Origin: Proteobacteria bacterium SG_bin4
GTDB lineage: Bacteria > Pseudomonadota > Gammaproteobacteria > Burkholderiales > Nitrosomonadaceae
DNA: 21,469 nucleotides
Direction: 5' to 3'
Assembly (NCBI GenBank): GCA_002083395.1
Contig: LWDH01000050.1
Span: 1 to 21,469 of the forward strand
Both the position numbers and the translations under genes were made by a program. The notes under the pieces were generated by a model. The model saw only the letters and a list, made by a program, of their open reading frames with translations. It searched no databases and was not told the origin of the DNA. Below are positions 6,915-14,855 of this stretch, in pieces. Positions within the stretch are counted from its first letter, which is position 1, and every line of letters begins with the position of its first letter.

Positions 6915-8264
6915 TTAATGAAAGCGCGGCAGCATGCCTTTTATTCCGCGCATCATTTTGGCCATTCCGCCTTTATTCATCATCTTCATCATTTTTCTGG
7001 CTTGTTCAAACTGTGCCAGTAAGCGATTGACTTCCTGTACCGAGACACCCGCCCCGGCAGCGATGCGGCGTTTGCGGGACGCTTTGAGAATTTCCGGTTT
7101 CTCGCGTTCTTGTTTAGTCATGGAGTTGATAATTCCTTCCGTCCGGCTGAGCTGTTTATCGTCCACTTTAATGTTCTGCGCGGCTTGACTGAGTTGCGCC
7201 GGTAATTTATCCATCAAGGCGTTCATTCCGCCCATGTTACGCATTTGTTGAAACTGCGCTTTGAAATCATCCAAATCAAATGCTTTGCCCGATTTCATTT
7301 TTTTCATCAGCTTTTCAGCTTCTTGCTGATCGGCGCTACGCTGCGCTTCTTCAATCAAGCCCAATACATCGCCCATGCCCAGGATGCGTGAAGCCATCCG
7401 ATCCGGATGGAATGCTTCCAGGCCGGTCAGTTTTTCCGCGACACCGACAAATTTGATCGGTTTTCCGGTGATATGCTTGACTGATAAAGCGGCGCCACCC
7501 CGTGCGTCGCCATCCAACTTGGTTAAAACCACGCCGGTCAAAGGCAATGCGTCCGAGAATGCTTTAGCGGTATTGACAGCATCCTGACCCTGCATGGCGT
7601 CTACAACAAAAAGCGTTTCAATCGGTTTTAGCAGCGCTTCCAGTTCGCTGATTTCACGCATCATCGCTTCGTCAATCCCTAGCCGGCCTGCCGTATCGAC
7701 AATCATGACATCATGATGATGCCGGCGTGCATAATCCAGTGCCGCTACGCTAATTTCTCCGGGTTTCTGCCCATCCGCAACAGGAAAGAAATCAGCGCCG
7801 GTTTGCTTGGCGAGGAGCTCCAGCTGGTGAATGGCGGCCGGGCGGTAAATATCGCAAGAGACCAGCAATACCTTCTTTTTCTTTTGTTCCATTAACCACT
7901 TGGCAAGCTTACCACTACTCGTTGTCTTGCCCGCACCTTGCAGTCCTGCCATCAGGATGACCGCAGGCGGTACCGTTGCAAGATTAATATCCGCTTTTTC
8001 ACCGCCCATGATGTTGATTAATTCTTGATTAACCACACCGACAAGCGCTTGCCCCGGGGTAAGACTATTGAGCACTTCGTGTCCGACAGCTTTGTCCTTC
8101 ACGCGCGCAATGAAATCCTTAACGACTGGTAGCGCAACGTCAGCTTCGAGCAGCGCCAAGCGGACTTCACGCAATGCATCTTGGATATTGCTTTCAGTTA
8201 GCCGTGCCTCGCCGCGTAAGGTTTTGATAATACCGCTGAATCGGCTGGTTAGATTTTCAAACAT
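6915..8264 (-). CDS. ffh: Signal recognition particle protein Ffh (SRP54)
   Basis: The 449-residue GTPase binds 4.5S RNA and signal sequences and delivers membrane-protein nascent chains to FtsY. The N domain occupies about residues 1-90. The G domain shows GLQGAGKTT (107-115), DTAGR (190-194) and TKLDGDARGG (248-257). The methionine-rich M domain (about 300-449) contains the RNA-binding stretch with ILKASRKRRIAAGAGVSVQEVN and the tail KMMKMMNKGGMAKMMRGIKG. Length and domain order are normal. The ATG at 8264 follows a GAGG site. It is divergent from the corE-like gene, as in E. coli, and convergent with dut. Confidence 0.98.
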   Translation of the reverse strand: MFENLTSRFSGIIKTLRGEARLTESNIQDALREVRLALLEADVALPVVKDFIARVKDKAVGHEVLNSLTPGQALVGVVNQELINIMGGEKADINLATVPPAVILMAGLQGAGKTTSSGKLAKWLMEQKKKKVLLVSCDIYRPAAIHQLELLAKQTGADFFPVADGQKPGEISVAALDYARRHHHDVMIVDTAGRLGIDEAMMREISELEALLKPIETLFVVDAMQGQDAVNTAKAFSDALPLTGVVLTKLDGDARGGAALSVKHITGKPIKFVGVAEKLTGLEAFHPDRMASRILGMGDVLGLIEEAQRSADQQEAEKLMKKMKSGKAFDLDDFKAQFQQMRNMGGMNALMDKLPAQLSQAAQNIKVDDKQLSRTEGIINSMTKQEREKPEILKASRKRRIAAGAGVSVQEVNRLLAQFEQARKMMKMMNKGGMAKMMRGIKGMLPRFH

Positions 8265-8407
8265 AGTGGAGCCTCGTAAAGGTCGAAAATTAGATAACTT
8301 AAGGATGGTTCAAATTTTATCAATATAATGATGGCGAACTCTTTGAATTTGATAAAGTGCCATGTAGACTAACCAGTTATTTCAATTTAACAAAATTTGA
8401 ACTTCTG

Positions 8408-9244
8408 ATGACCGGCATTTTAACTTATCTCACTGCTTTTTTGCTTTACATCCTGATCGGTTGGTTTCTGTGGAAGAATACTTGGAATCAATCGTTGGAA
8501 GTAAAAGAACAAGCAGTCAACACCGTCTGGGCACACTATGGGATGCTTGTACCGCTGTTGCTGCACGCCGCAACGCTTTATCAATCAATGTTCGTAGGTG
8601 GTGGTCTCAGTTTTGGGTTGAGTAATGCAGTTTCGTCGATCGTGTGGTTAACTGCCTTTATTTATTGGTTTTCCGGTTTTTCTAAACGGCTGCAAGGAAT
8701 GCAAACGCTGGTTGCGCCGGTGGCTGCTGCTGCTGCGGTTGCAATGCTGTTACCTCTGCTGTTTCCCTCGGTCCGTCCACTTGAGAATACTGAATTACCG
8801 GCATTTAAAGCGCATTTGCTGGTAGCCATGATGGCTTATAGTCTACTGACGATTGCTGCAATGCACGCCTTATTCATGATCGTGGTCGAGCGGCATTTGC
8901 ATCATCCTGCAACACGATCGATATTCAATAACTTGCCGCCGTTGCTGGCAATGGAAAAATTGCTATTTCATATTATCTGGGTTGGTTTTATTTTACTTAC
9001 ACTAACGCTGATGAGCGGGGTGGTTTTCTCAAAAGAAGTTTTTGGACAACCCCTGACATTTACGCATAAAACACTTTTCGGATTCATATCTTGGGGTGTA
9101 TTCGCGGCTTTGCTGGCTGGCAGGCAGTTTTACGGATGGCGCGGACGGATCGCGATCCGTTGGACTCTAGCCGGTTTTATTACGTTGCTGCTGGCGTATA
9201 TCGGAAGTAAGTTCGTGCTGGAAATTATTCTTAACCGTTACTAG
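8408..9244 (+). CDS. CcsA/CcmC-like inner-membrane protein (YpjD/CorE type)
   Basis: From the ATG at 8408 the protein has 278 residues and about eight hydrophobic helices, beginning MTGILTYLTAFLLYILIGWF. An upstream GTG at 8357 is in frame but would add 17 non-hydrophobic residues and has no ribosome-binding site, so I prefer 8408. Histidines lie in membrane segments (HYGMLVPLLLHAATLY, HLLVAMMAYSLLTIAAMHAL, FTHKTLFG), as in the cytochrome c assembly family. The tryptophan-rich WWD haem-handling motif of true CcsA/CcmC is not seen. Family members next to ffh (YpjD, also called CorE in E. coli) have been linked to CorC-type magnesium or cation transport. That placement, divergent from ffh, is seen here. 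Function is inferred from position and family. Confidence 0.82.
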   Translation: MTGILTYLTAFLLYILIGWFLWKNTWNQSLEVKEQAVNTVWAHYGMLVPLLLHAATLYQSMFVGGGLSFGLSNAVSSIVWLTAFIYWFSGFSKRLQGMQTLVAPVAAAAAVAMLLPLLFPSVRPLENTELPAFKAHLLVAMMAYSLLTIAAMHALFMIVVERHLHHPATRSIFNNLPPLLAMEKLLFHIIWVGFILLTLTLMSGVVFSKEVFGQPLTFTHKTLFGFISWGVFAALLAGRQFYGWRGRIAIRWTLAGFITLLLAYIGSKFVLEIILNRY

Positions 9245-9315
9245 CAAACCGGCTAGCTTCCCATGCTTGAGGAAAAACAAACCCTGAAAATGGGATATGC
9301 GCGTGTCAAAAAATT

Positions 9316-11418
9316 TTAATTTCTGGTGCGGTTTATTCGGACGACTTCCTTGAGACGCCGGAGATTACGCATCACTTGGGCGAGATGATGCCTGTTATTG
9401 ACTTGAATGATAAAGCGCATGTGCATGTAATCTCCCTCGCTTTCCATGGCGATATCGTCAATATTGGAATCGGCTTTGGCAATCTCGGCTGCGACGTGCG
9501 CTAGTACACCTTGTTTATTGGCGGTGGTAACTTTGATACTGGCTTCAAAAGTTTTTGCGATGTCTTTACCCCAGGTTACATCCATGAAGTTATCCGAATT
9601 TTTTTGACTGCTGGTGACATAGCTGCAATCGAATGTATGGATGATAAGCCCCGAGTCTTTCTTGAAAATGCCAACGATGGTATCGCCAGGGATCGGGCGG
9701 CAGCATTTTGCAAATTGAACGGTGATACCTTCTGTGCCAAGTATCGTAATCGGACCTGCGCTTTGCTGATTGGAAACGGATTCCGGCGACGCCAATCGTT
9801 TTGCCACAACAACCGGTAATTGCTTGCCCAGAGCCATTTCAGCAAACAGCTCGTCTTTGGATTTGACGCCGCTGTCGCGAACCAGTTTGTCCCATTGCAC
9901 ATCGCTGATCGTCTCAGGACTGATGTTAAATGAAAGCAATGCTTGATTTAACATACGCTCACCCAATTTAACCGACTCGTCGTATTGAATCGTTCTCAGG
10001 AAATGCCGAATGTGCGACCGTGCTCTGCCTGTTGCGACATAGCTGAGCCATGCAGGATTCGGTTTTGCGTACGGCGCGGTTACAATTTCAACGCGATCGC
10101 CGCTTTTTAACTGTGAACGTAACGGCGCGTTTTCACCGTTGATTTTTGCGGCAACGCAACAATTCCCAACATCCGAATGCACCGCGTAAGCAAAATCCAC
10201 GGCCGTTGAACCTCGTGGAAGTGTCAAAATTTTTCCTTGCGGCGTGAAGACGAAAACATCGCCGGGGAATAAGTCGATTTTCAAATGTTCCAGGAATTCC
10301 AAAGAATCGCTGGATCCGCTGAGCGTTTCCAGCAAACTTTGCAACCATTGATTGGTTTTTGAGTGTAGATCATTGAAATCAATGTCAGAGCTTTTGTATA
10401 ACCAATGCGAAGCGACGCCGTTTTCAGCTATCCGATGCATTTCAGCGGTACGGATCTGTATTTCGATGGGAATGCCATAAGGCCCCAGCAACGTGCTATG
10501 CAGCGATTGATAGCCATTGGCTTTGGGAATCGCGATATAGTCTTTAAATTTTCCGGGTATCGGCTTGTATAAACTGTGCAGCATGCCCAGTGCGATATAG
10601 CAGGACGGGATGTCTTTGACAATTACGCGAAAGCCGTAAATATCCAGCACTTCGGAAAAGGATAAATGTTTCTCGACCATTTTCGTGTAAATGCTGTAGA
10701 GGTGCTTCTCGCGACCGCTGACTTCCGCTTCCAATCCCGCATCTTTTAATTTTTGTGTAATGGTTTCGAGAATTTTTCCAACCACTTCCCGTCGATTACC
10801 GCGCGCTGCTTTCGTTGCTTTTACCAGAACTTTATATCGCAGCGGATAGGAATAACGAAAACCCAGCTCTTGCAGCTCTTGATAAATGGTATTCAAACCA
10901 AGACGGTGCGCGATAGGCGCATAAATTTCGAGAGTTTCTCGTGCAATGCTACGCTGTTTCTGCGGAAGCATGACCTCTAATGTGCGCATGTTGTGGAGCC
11001 GGTCTGCCAGTTTGATCAGGATCACACGCACATCCCGGGCCATCGCCATCAACATCTTACGGAAATTTTCCGCTTGTGCTTCTTCTTGTGTCTGGAATTC
11101 AATTTTGGTGAGTTTAGATACACCATCGACCAGTTCTGCAACCGGCTCTCCGAATCGTTCGCTGATTTCGGCTTTGGAGATATCCGTATCTTCCACGACG
11201 TCATGCAGTAATGCGGCTGTTAGTGTCGGCGTATCAAGGTGAAGCGTACTCAGGATCCTTGCGACTGCGACCGGGTGAGAAATGTAAGGTTCGCCCGATT
11301 TCCGGAATTGCCCGGAATGCGCGCCTTGCCCGAATGAATAGGCGTTACGGAGCTGGGTGATATCTTCCGGTTTGAGATACTGCGATGTTTCAGAAAATAA
11401 TAACTCTGCTTCAGGCAT
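9316..11418 (-). CDS. spoT: Bifunctional (p)ppGpp synthetase/hydrolase SpoT (RSH family)
   Basis: The 700-residue enzyme makes and degrades the alarmone (p)ppGpp. The N-terminal hydrolase domain has an intact HD motif (H72-D73 with E76-D77 in HDVVEDTD, and later IKLADRLHNMRTL at 135-147), so hydrolysis is expected. The synthetase domain (about 235-345) contains YGFRVIV, GKFKDYIAIPKANGYQSLH and EIQIRT. Its K-F-K-D sequence is the basic RXKD-like type of bifunctional enzymes, not the acidic EXDD of synthetase-only RelA. A TGS domain follows (about 375-448), and a C-terminal ACT domain (about 625-700) begins after the conserved CCRPIPGD segment. Length is normal. It lies downstream of rpoZ and gmk on the same strand, the standard betaproteobacterial order. 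The ATG at 11418 lacks a clear ribosome-binding site. Confidence 0.96.
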   Translation of the reverse strand: MPEAELLFSETSQYLKPEDITQLRNAYSFGQGAHSGQFRKSGEPYISHPVAVARILSTLHLDTPTLTAALLHDVVEDTDISKAEISERFGEPVAELVDGVSKLTKIEFQTQEEAQAENFRKMLMAMARDVRVILIKLADRLHNMRTLEVMLPQKQRSIARETLEIYAPIAHRLGLNTIYQELQELGFRYSYPLRYKVLVKATKAARGNRREVVGKILETITQKLKDAGLEAEVSGREKHLYSIYTKMVEKHLSFSEVLDIYGFRVIVKDIPSCYIALGMLHSLYKPIPGKFKDYIAIPKANGYQSLHSTLLGPYGIPIEIQIRTAEMHRIAENGVASHWLYKSSDIDFNDLHSKTNQWLQSLLETLSGSSDSLEFLEHLKIDLFPGDVFVFTPQGKILTLPRGSTAVDFAYAVHSDVGNCCVAAKINGENAPLRSQLKSGDRVEIVTAPYAKPNPAWLSYVATGRARSHIRHFLRTIQYDESVKLGERMLNQALLSFNISPETISDVQWDKLVRDSGVKSKDELFAEMALGKQLPVVVAKRLASPESVSNQQSAGPITILGTEGITVQFAKCCRPIPGDTIVGIFKKDSGLIIHTFDCSYVTSSQKNSDNFMDVTWGKDIAKTFEASIKVTTANKQGVLAHVAAEIAKADSNIDDIAMESEGDYMHMRFIIQVNNRHHLAQVMRNLRRLKEVVRINRTRN

Positions 11419-11501
11419 GGTGTGATCTGATTTGGGCGTGCATCGGGCAATAACTTTAGCGCGTTTGAATTGCCTTTTGCAAATCGGCTTTCATGATGCT
11501 G

Positions 11502-11524
11502 ATACGTGACAATTTTTCACGTAT
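11502..11524 (-). terminator. Perfect stem-loop between rpoZ and spoT
   Basis: ATACGTGA (11502-11509) and TCACGTAT (11517-11524) pair perfectly over 8 bp with a 7-base loop. The structure sits 32 bp after rpoZ and about 84 bp before spoT. No run of T follows on the minus strand, so it could be an mRNA processing or attenuation element instead of a true terminator. Confidence 0.35.
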
Positions 11525-11555
11525 TGGAGCAATGGGGAAAAACTGGATATAACGA

Positions 11556-11759
11556 TTAATTTTTGGTGTTAAGGATATCGATGCCGATTTTTCCTTGAGC
11601 CAGTTCACGTAGCGCAATCACTGTGGGTTTATCACGTCCGGCATCAACCAGTGGCGCTGAACCGATAGCCAATTGCCTCGCTCGCGTTGTAGCTGCTAAT
11701 GTCATCTCAAATCGATTCGGAATCATCTTTAAACAATCATCTACTGTAATGCGCGCCAT
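11556..11759 (-). CDS. rpoZ: DNA-directed RNA polymerase omega subunit
   Basis: The 67-residue protein is the omega subunit, which helps fold and assemble beta' and contributes to the ppGpp-binding site of RNA polymerase. The sequence opens MARITVDDCLKMIPNRFEM and continues TTRARQLAIGSAPLV, the conserved N-terminal omega fold, and DKPTVIALRELAQGKI. It is shorter than E. coli omega (91 residues), lacking the variable C-terminus, as is common in betaproteobacteria. A good AAGGA site precedes the ATG at 11759. It sits between gmk and spoT. The 239-bp gap from gmk suggests it also has its own promoter, though I could not identify one with confidence. Confidence 0.95.
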   Translation of the reverse strand: MARITVDDCLKMIPNRFEMTLAATTRARQLAIGSAPLVDAGRDKPTVIALRELAQGKIGIDILNTKN

Positions 11760-11998
11760 GAGTCTTTTCCTTTAGTGATTAAGAATTGTTGATAAATTTT
11801 ACTATAGTATGAGTGCAAACATAAATTAAAGCATAAGATACACTGAATGCCGTCGTAGGCAGGATATTCTGCACGATTGAAAGTGCTGAAAGTTCGTCAA
11901 TCACATAAATCGACGACATTCTCTATGTGTCAGCTTTCTTGTATTGGATCTGATTCGTCAAATGTGATTCTGGTTCTGTTGCATTCCGGAAGGGCAAA

Positions 11999-12616
11999 TC
12001 AGGTAAATTGCCGGATTAACTCAGCGTGGTTGATTAACTGCCGCGATTTCCTTAGATGTTCAGATTGTACAATGCTTGCCAGGTCACTGAGCGCTTGTTC
12101 AAGAATATCGTTGACGATCACATAATCATATTCGGCAATATGACCGATCTCCTCCCGTGCAGCCGCAAGTCTTTTTTGAATAATTTCTGGATTATCCTGT
12201 GCTCTTGTTTTTAGCCGGGTTGCCAGTGCCTCGGCAGAAGGAGGAATAATGAAAATTCCAATGGCTTGTGGAAACAGTTTCCGTATTTGCTGAGCGCCCT
12301 GGCAATCAATTTCCAGTAAAATATCTTGCCCGGAGGCGATAATTTTATTAACCCAATGCTGAGAAGTGCCATAAAGATTGCCATAAACTTCAGCGCTTTC
12401 GATAAATTCTCCATTGAGCAGCATCTGCTGGAATGTTGCCGTAGTTACAAAATGATAATCGCGGCCATCGATTTCTCCCGGGCGCGGCGGCCGTGTGGTA
12501 TGCGAAATCGAAAGAGCGAGATTCGGATTCGATTGCAGTAAGGCTCTAACCAGGCTTGTTTTTCCGGTGCCGGAAGGTGCGCTTATGATAAATAAACAAC
12601 CGTTTGGTTTAATCAT
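11999..12616 (-). CDS. gmk: Guanylate kinase
   Basis: The 205-residue enzyme phosphorylates GMP to GDP with ATP. The P-loop APSGTGKT lies at 13-20, and the GMP-binding region ISHTTRPPRPGEIDGRDYHF follows at about 37-56. The lid and adenine-contacting helices (KRLAAAREEI and the YDYVIVNDILEQA segment) are present. Length is typical. The ATG at 12616 has a weak ribosome-binding site and lies 33 bp after the HDOD-GAF gene, so the two may be co-transcribed. In many proteobacteria the gene upstream of gmk is yicC; here its place is taken by the HDOD-GAF gene. GDP produced here feeds GTP and, through SpoT, ppGpp. Confidence 0.97.
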   Translation of the reverse strand: MIKPNGCLFIISAPSGTGKTSLVRALLQSNPNLALSISHTTRPPRPGEIDGRDYHFVTTATFQQMLLNGEFIESAEVYGNLYGTSQHWVNKIIASGQDILLEIDCQGAQQIRKLFPQAIGIFIIPPSAEALATRLKTRAQDNPEIIQKRLAAAREEIGHIAEYDYVIVNDILEQALSDLASIVQSEHLRKSRQLINHAELIRQFT

Positions 12617-12649
12617 TTGAGGCGATGTTGTAAACGATCAGTTCCTTGC

Positions 12650-14257
12650 TTAGTTTGAATTAAATGCGGTAAGCACTTGACCCTTCAGTGTTCTGATCAA
12701 CCTTGTCTCCTCGGAAGAAATACCTTCGGGTGCTTCGACATCACGATCTGCATAAAAAAGTCCAATTGGTTTTTGACGGGTCACTAAAGGCAGAATCATA
12801 AAACTGCGTGCGTCGGGCAGTAAATCATTATGCCATTGCGGAACTAACTTACGAATTTTACAAGCATATGCATCAGAAATCAGCAAATCGGCGTTTTTTT
12901 TCAGAGCTCCGTGAAATAAATCGATCGCGGGTGTGGCCGGAAAATTAAATGCTTTCTGATAAAACATGTGGTTTTTTCCCAACGAGCTTCGCGCTCGGTA
13001 TTGGTTAATTTTAGGATCTAACAAGCAAAGCGTGATAAAGCGGAATCCGAGGCTATTATAATAAGTTTCGAGCACAAGCATAATAAGATCATCAAGTTTA
13101 TAACGTCCGGAAGCCATGATTTCCGCCACATCTTGTATACCGGATAATAACAGCATGGAAGCATTATAGGGTTTACCGCTCGGATATCGTTGAGTGATTT
13201 GATGATGATCATTTTCACTCGTTTCGAGCACCAATTCATTCAGTGCATCTTCTTCATTCTCGCGATTAAATTCAGTCGGTGAAGAACTTGGGTTGTTCGT
13301 ACGTTTTTTTTCTAATGCCAGCAGATCCGTATCCATCAAGAGCGCATAAGTTTCTTCGCTGGCATTAGCTATCAATTGATTCAATTTTGCAGTGTCGAGA
13401 CAAAGCGCTTTGCCAAAGCGGTTAAGCAGCTTCTCTTTATAGGCGGGATCGTCAATTTGCATGCATGCCAACACAAGCGGCGCAGTTTTTTCACTGAATT
13501 CTGCAGCTTGCTGCATCCATTCGTGTTTGCTTTTTGCCAGATTGAGATTGCCGCCGGGTCTATTTTTTAGTGCCTGGATAATACTGGCGGGAATGTTCCA
13601 GTTTTCTAAAATGTTTTCGGTCAACGTTTCAAGATTGAAACCTAATACTTGCATCGCTGCCTGCCATGGCGTATGTGCGCCCTGCGCAATCAATGCCGTC
13701 ATTTTTTGATAGTGTTCGGGATCGTAAGCGGCAAGCAATAAGCGGCCAAGATTTTTAAACAGCGCAACCACGACGATTTCTTCAGCATCACCAAATTGAC
13801 TATGTTTTGCAAGCTCGCGGCTTACCATGCTCGCTGCCAGCGTATGAATCAGCTCGGTTCGAACATGCTCAGCATGCTTTCCTGACAGGCCATCGACAAG
13901 CAACATGGCTAAAGCGCAGTTTTTGACAGAATTGAAACCCATCAGAAAAATGGCTTTAGAGACGCTGGTGATAATTTTATTGGGAGAGGATCTGAATGCG
14001 ACGGAATTGGATAACCGCAGAATTTTTTGTGTCAGTGAAACATCGGATAATACAAAATACGACAATTGACGGATGGATTCATGATCGGAAGATGACAGTT
14101 GCACGATACGTGAAATGGAACTGCCCAGCGTCGGCAGATCCGGATCGTTGGCGATGGCTTCGAGTAAATTGTTTTTTATCGTTGCGGTATTTGCGGTGGG
14201 TACAGCGGAGTCATTCGTTAAACCATTGGGTGTAAAGGGTGAATGGATTGATCGCAT
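12650..14257 (-). CDS. HDOD domain protein with C-terminal GAF-like domain
   Basis: The 535-residue protein has an HDOD domain at about residues 35-240 and a GAF-like sensor domain at about 365-530. The HDOD part is recognisable by the LPTLGSSISRIVQLSSSDHE start, the SDVSLTQKILRLSNSVAFRS segment, the IFLMGFNSVKNCAL segment and ALFKNLGRLLLAAYDPEHY. In the last of these, the His-Asp of a true HD hydrolase is replaced (KN), so no phosphohydrolase activity is expected. The C-terminal part (YYNSLGFRFITLCLLDPKIN, MILPLVTRQKPIGLFYADRD) has the look of a GAF domain. HDOD proteins are regulatory partners in signalling, motility or stress responses; the ligand and partner here are unknown. The ATG at 14257 has a weak purine-rich site. 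It precedes gmk by 33 bp. Confidence 0.85.
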   Translation of the reverse strand: MRSIHSPFTPNGLTNDSAVPTANTATIKNNLLEAIANDPDLPTLGSSISRIVQLSSSDHESIRQLSYFVLSDVSLTQKILRLSNSVAFRSSPNKIITSVSKAIFLMGFNSVKNCALAMLLVDGLSGKHAEHVRTELIHTLAASMVSRELAKHSQFGDAEEIVVVALFKNLGRLLLAAYDPEHYQKMTALIAQGAHTPWQAAMQVLGFNLETLTENILENWNIPASIIQALKNRPGGNLNLAKSKHEWMQQAAEFSEKTAPLVLACMQIDDPAYKEKLLNRFGKALCLDTAKLNQLIANASEETYALLMDTDLLALEKKRTNNPSSSPTEFNRENEEDALNELVLETSENDHHQITQRYPSGKPYNASMLLLSGIQDVAEIMASGRYKLDDLIMLVLETYYNSLGFRFITLCLLDPKINQYRARSSLGKNHMFYQKAFNFPATPAIDLFHGALKKNADLLISDAYACKIRKLVPQWHNDLLPDARSFMILPLVTRQKPIGLFYADRDVEAPEGISSEETRLIRTLKGQVLTAFNSN

Positions 14258-14421
14258 CGTCGTTTTCTTTTAGTAATATACCTTAATGAAATAACAAGAC
14301 CGGAAAAGCTGGATCAGTTAATGCGGATAAATAGCTCAGGAATCTAACTATTTAATGTCATTAGATATCGGCATGACGATCTGGTTATTGATATGAAATG
14401 TATATTTCACATTAAGGATAT

Positions 14422-14572
14422 TGTTAGAGACCTTTGCACGGTTACTACGCGGCACGATAATTGCGTTAAGAATTCGCGAAAAATGCTCATTTACCTGATG
14501 TAAACTCCGCTTTTTCGCAAATTTCTGCCTTATTCTCGTACCGCTCATGACACCGTGCAAAGGTTTCTGTTA
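14422..14572. mobile_element. 141-bp MITE with 5-bp target-site duplication
   Basis: The element runs from 14427 to 14567. Its ends are 16-bp terminal inverted repeats: GAGACCTTTGCACGGT at 14427-14442, and the complement of 14552-14567 reading GAAACCTTTGCACGGT, 15 of 16 identical. It is flanked directly by TGTTA on both sides (14422-14426 and 14568-14572), a perfect 5-bp duplication. The interior has no credible gene. It holds a nested palindrome: GCGAAAAA (14476-14483) with TTTTTCGC (14511-14518), enclosing TTTAC/GTAAA (14490-14494 and 14500-14504). The GAGACCTTTGCAC-type end resembles ends of IS5-like elements, from memory only. It would need a transposase supplied in trans. It lies in the gap upstream of the HDOD-GAF gene. 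Confidence 0.8.
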
Positions 14573-14751
14573 AAAAGATAATGTAAGTACCTGCGTTACT
14601 CGGAAATCGTAAATGAGTTTTTGCCGGATCGATATTGGAAAATCTAGAATTATCTCGACGAGATCTGCAGAGTCGTTCTGTTGCGGGGGGCACATCATTT
14701 ATAACCGTATGGAAACTGGAAGTAGTGTCATGACAGTGATTTTGAGATAAC
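14573..14751. other. Gene-free spacer between MITE and palindrome
   Basis: No reading frame with a ribosome-binding site or recognisable product is visible on either strand. It contains two short palindromes, ATCTCGACGAGAT at 14652-14664 and TGTCATGACA at 14726-14735, and nothing else that I can support. Together with the MITE and the palindrome it makes up the longest non-coding stretch of the window (14258-14855). Confidence 0.4.
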
Positions 14752-14779
14752 CGGTGCGATCTTCCGGAAGGTCGCACCG
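14752..14779. repeat. 28-bp near-perfect palindrome downstream of dsbA
   Basis: CGGTGCGA (14752-14759) pairs with TCGCACCG (14772-14779), and between them CTTCC/GGAAG (14761-14770) is itself self-complementary. Only positions 14760 and 14771 deviate, giving a T-G wobble on the plus strand and a C-A mismatch on the minus strand. It lies 77 bp beyond the dsbA stop codon and could end or stabilise that transcript, but no T-tract follows. A REP-like element or a binding site is equally possible. Confidence 0.5.
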
Positions 14780-14855
14780 TATTAGATGTGGAGCACGCTC
14801 GAAGGAATTTTTTCGAATACCTATTAAAATGGATGATGCGAACGTAAATTTGCCG

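Noticed and set aside
9245..9315. Possible terminator between the corE-like gene and spoT (TCCCAT with ATGGGA)
   Set aside because: The stem is only 6 bp with a loop of more than 20 bases and no suitable T-run, so I do not call it.
11779..11919. A 46-codon reading frame on the minus strand between gmk and rpoZ (MSSIYVIDELSALS...)
   Set aside because: It lacks a good ribosome-binding site, has no recognisable features and lies in the likely promoter region of rpoZ. I treat it as chance unless conserved in relatives.
14487..14777. A 96-codon frame on the minus strand crossing the MITE end and the palindrome
   Set aside because: It runs through the MITE terminal repeat and the palindrome, has no ribosome-binding site and an unlikely composition, so it is not a gene.
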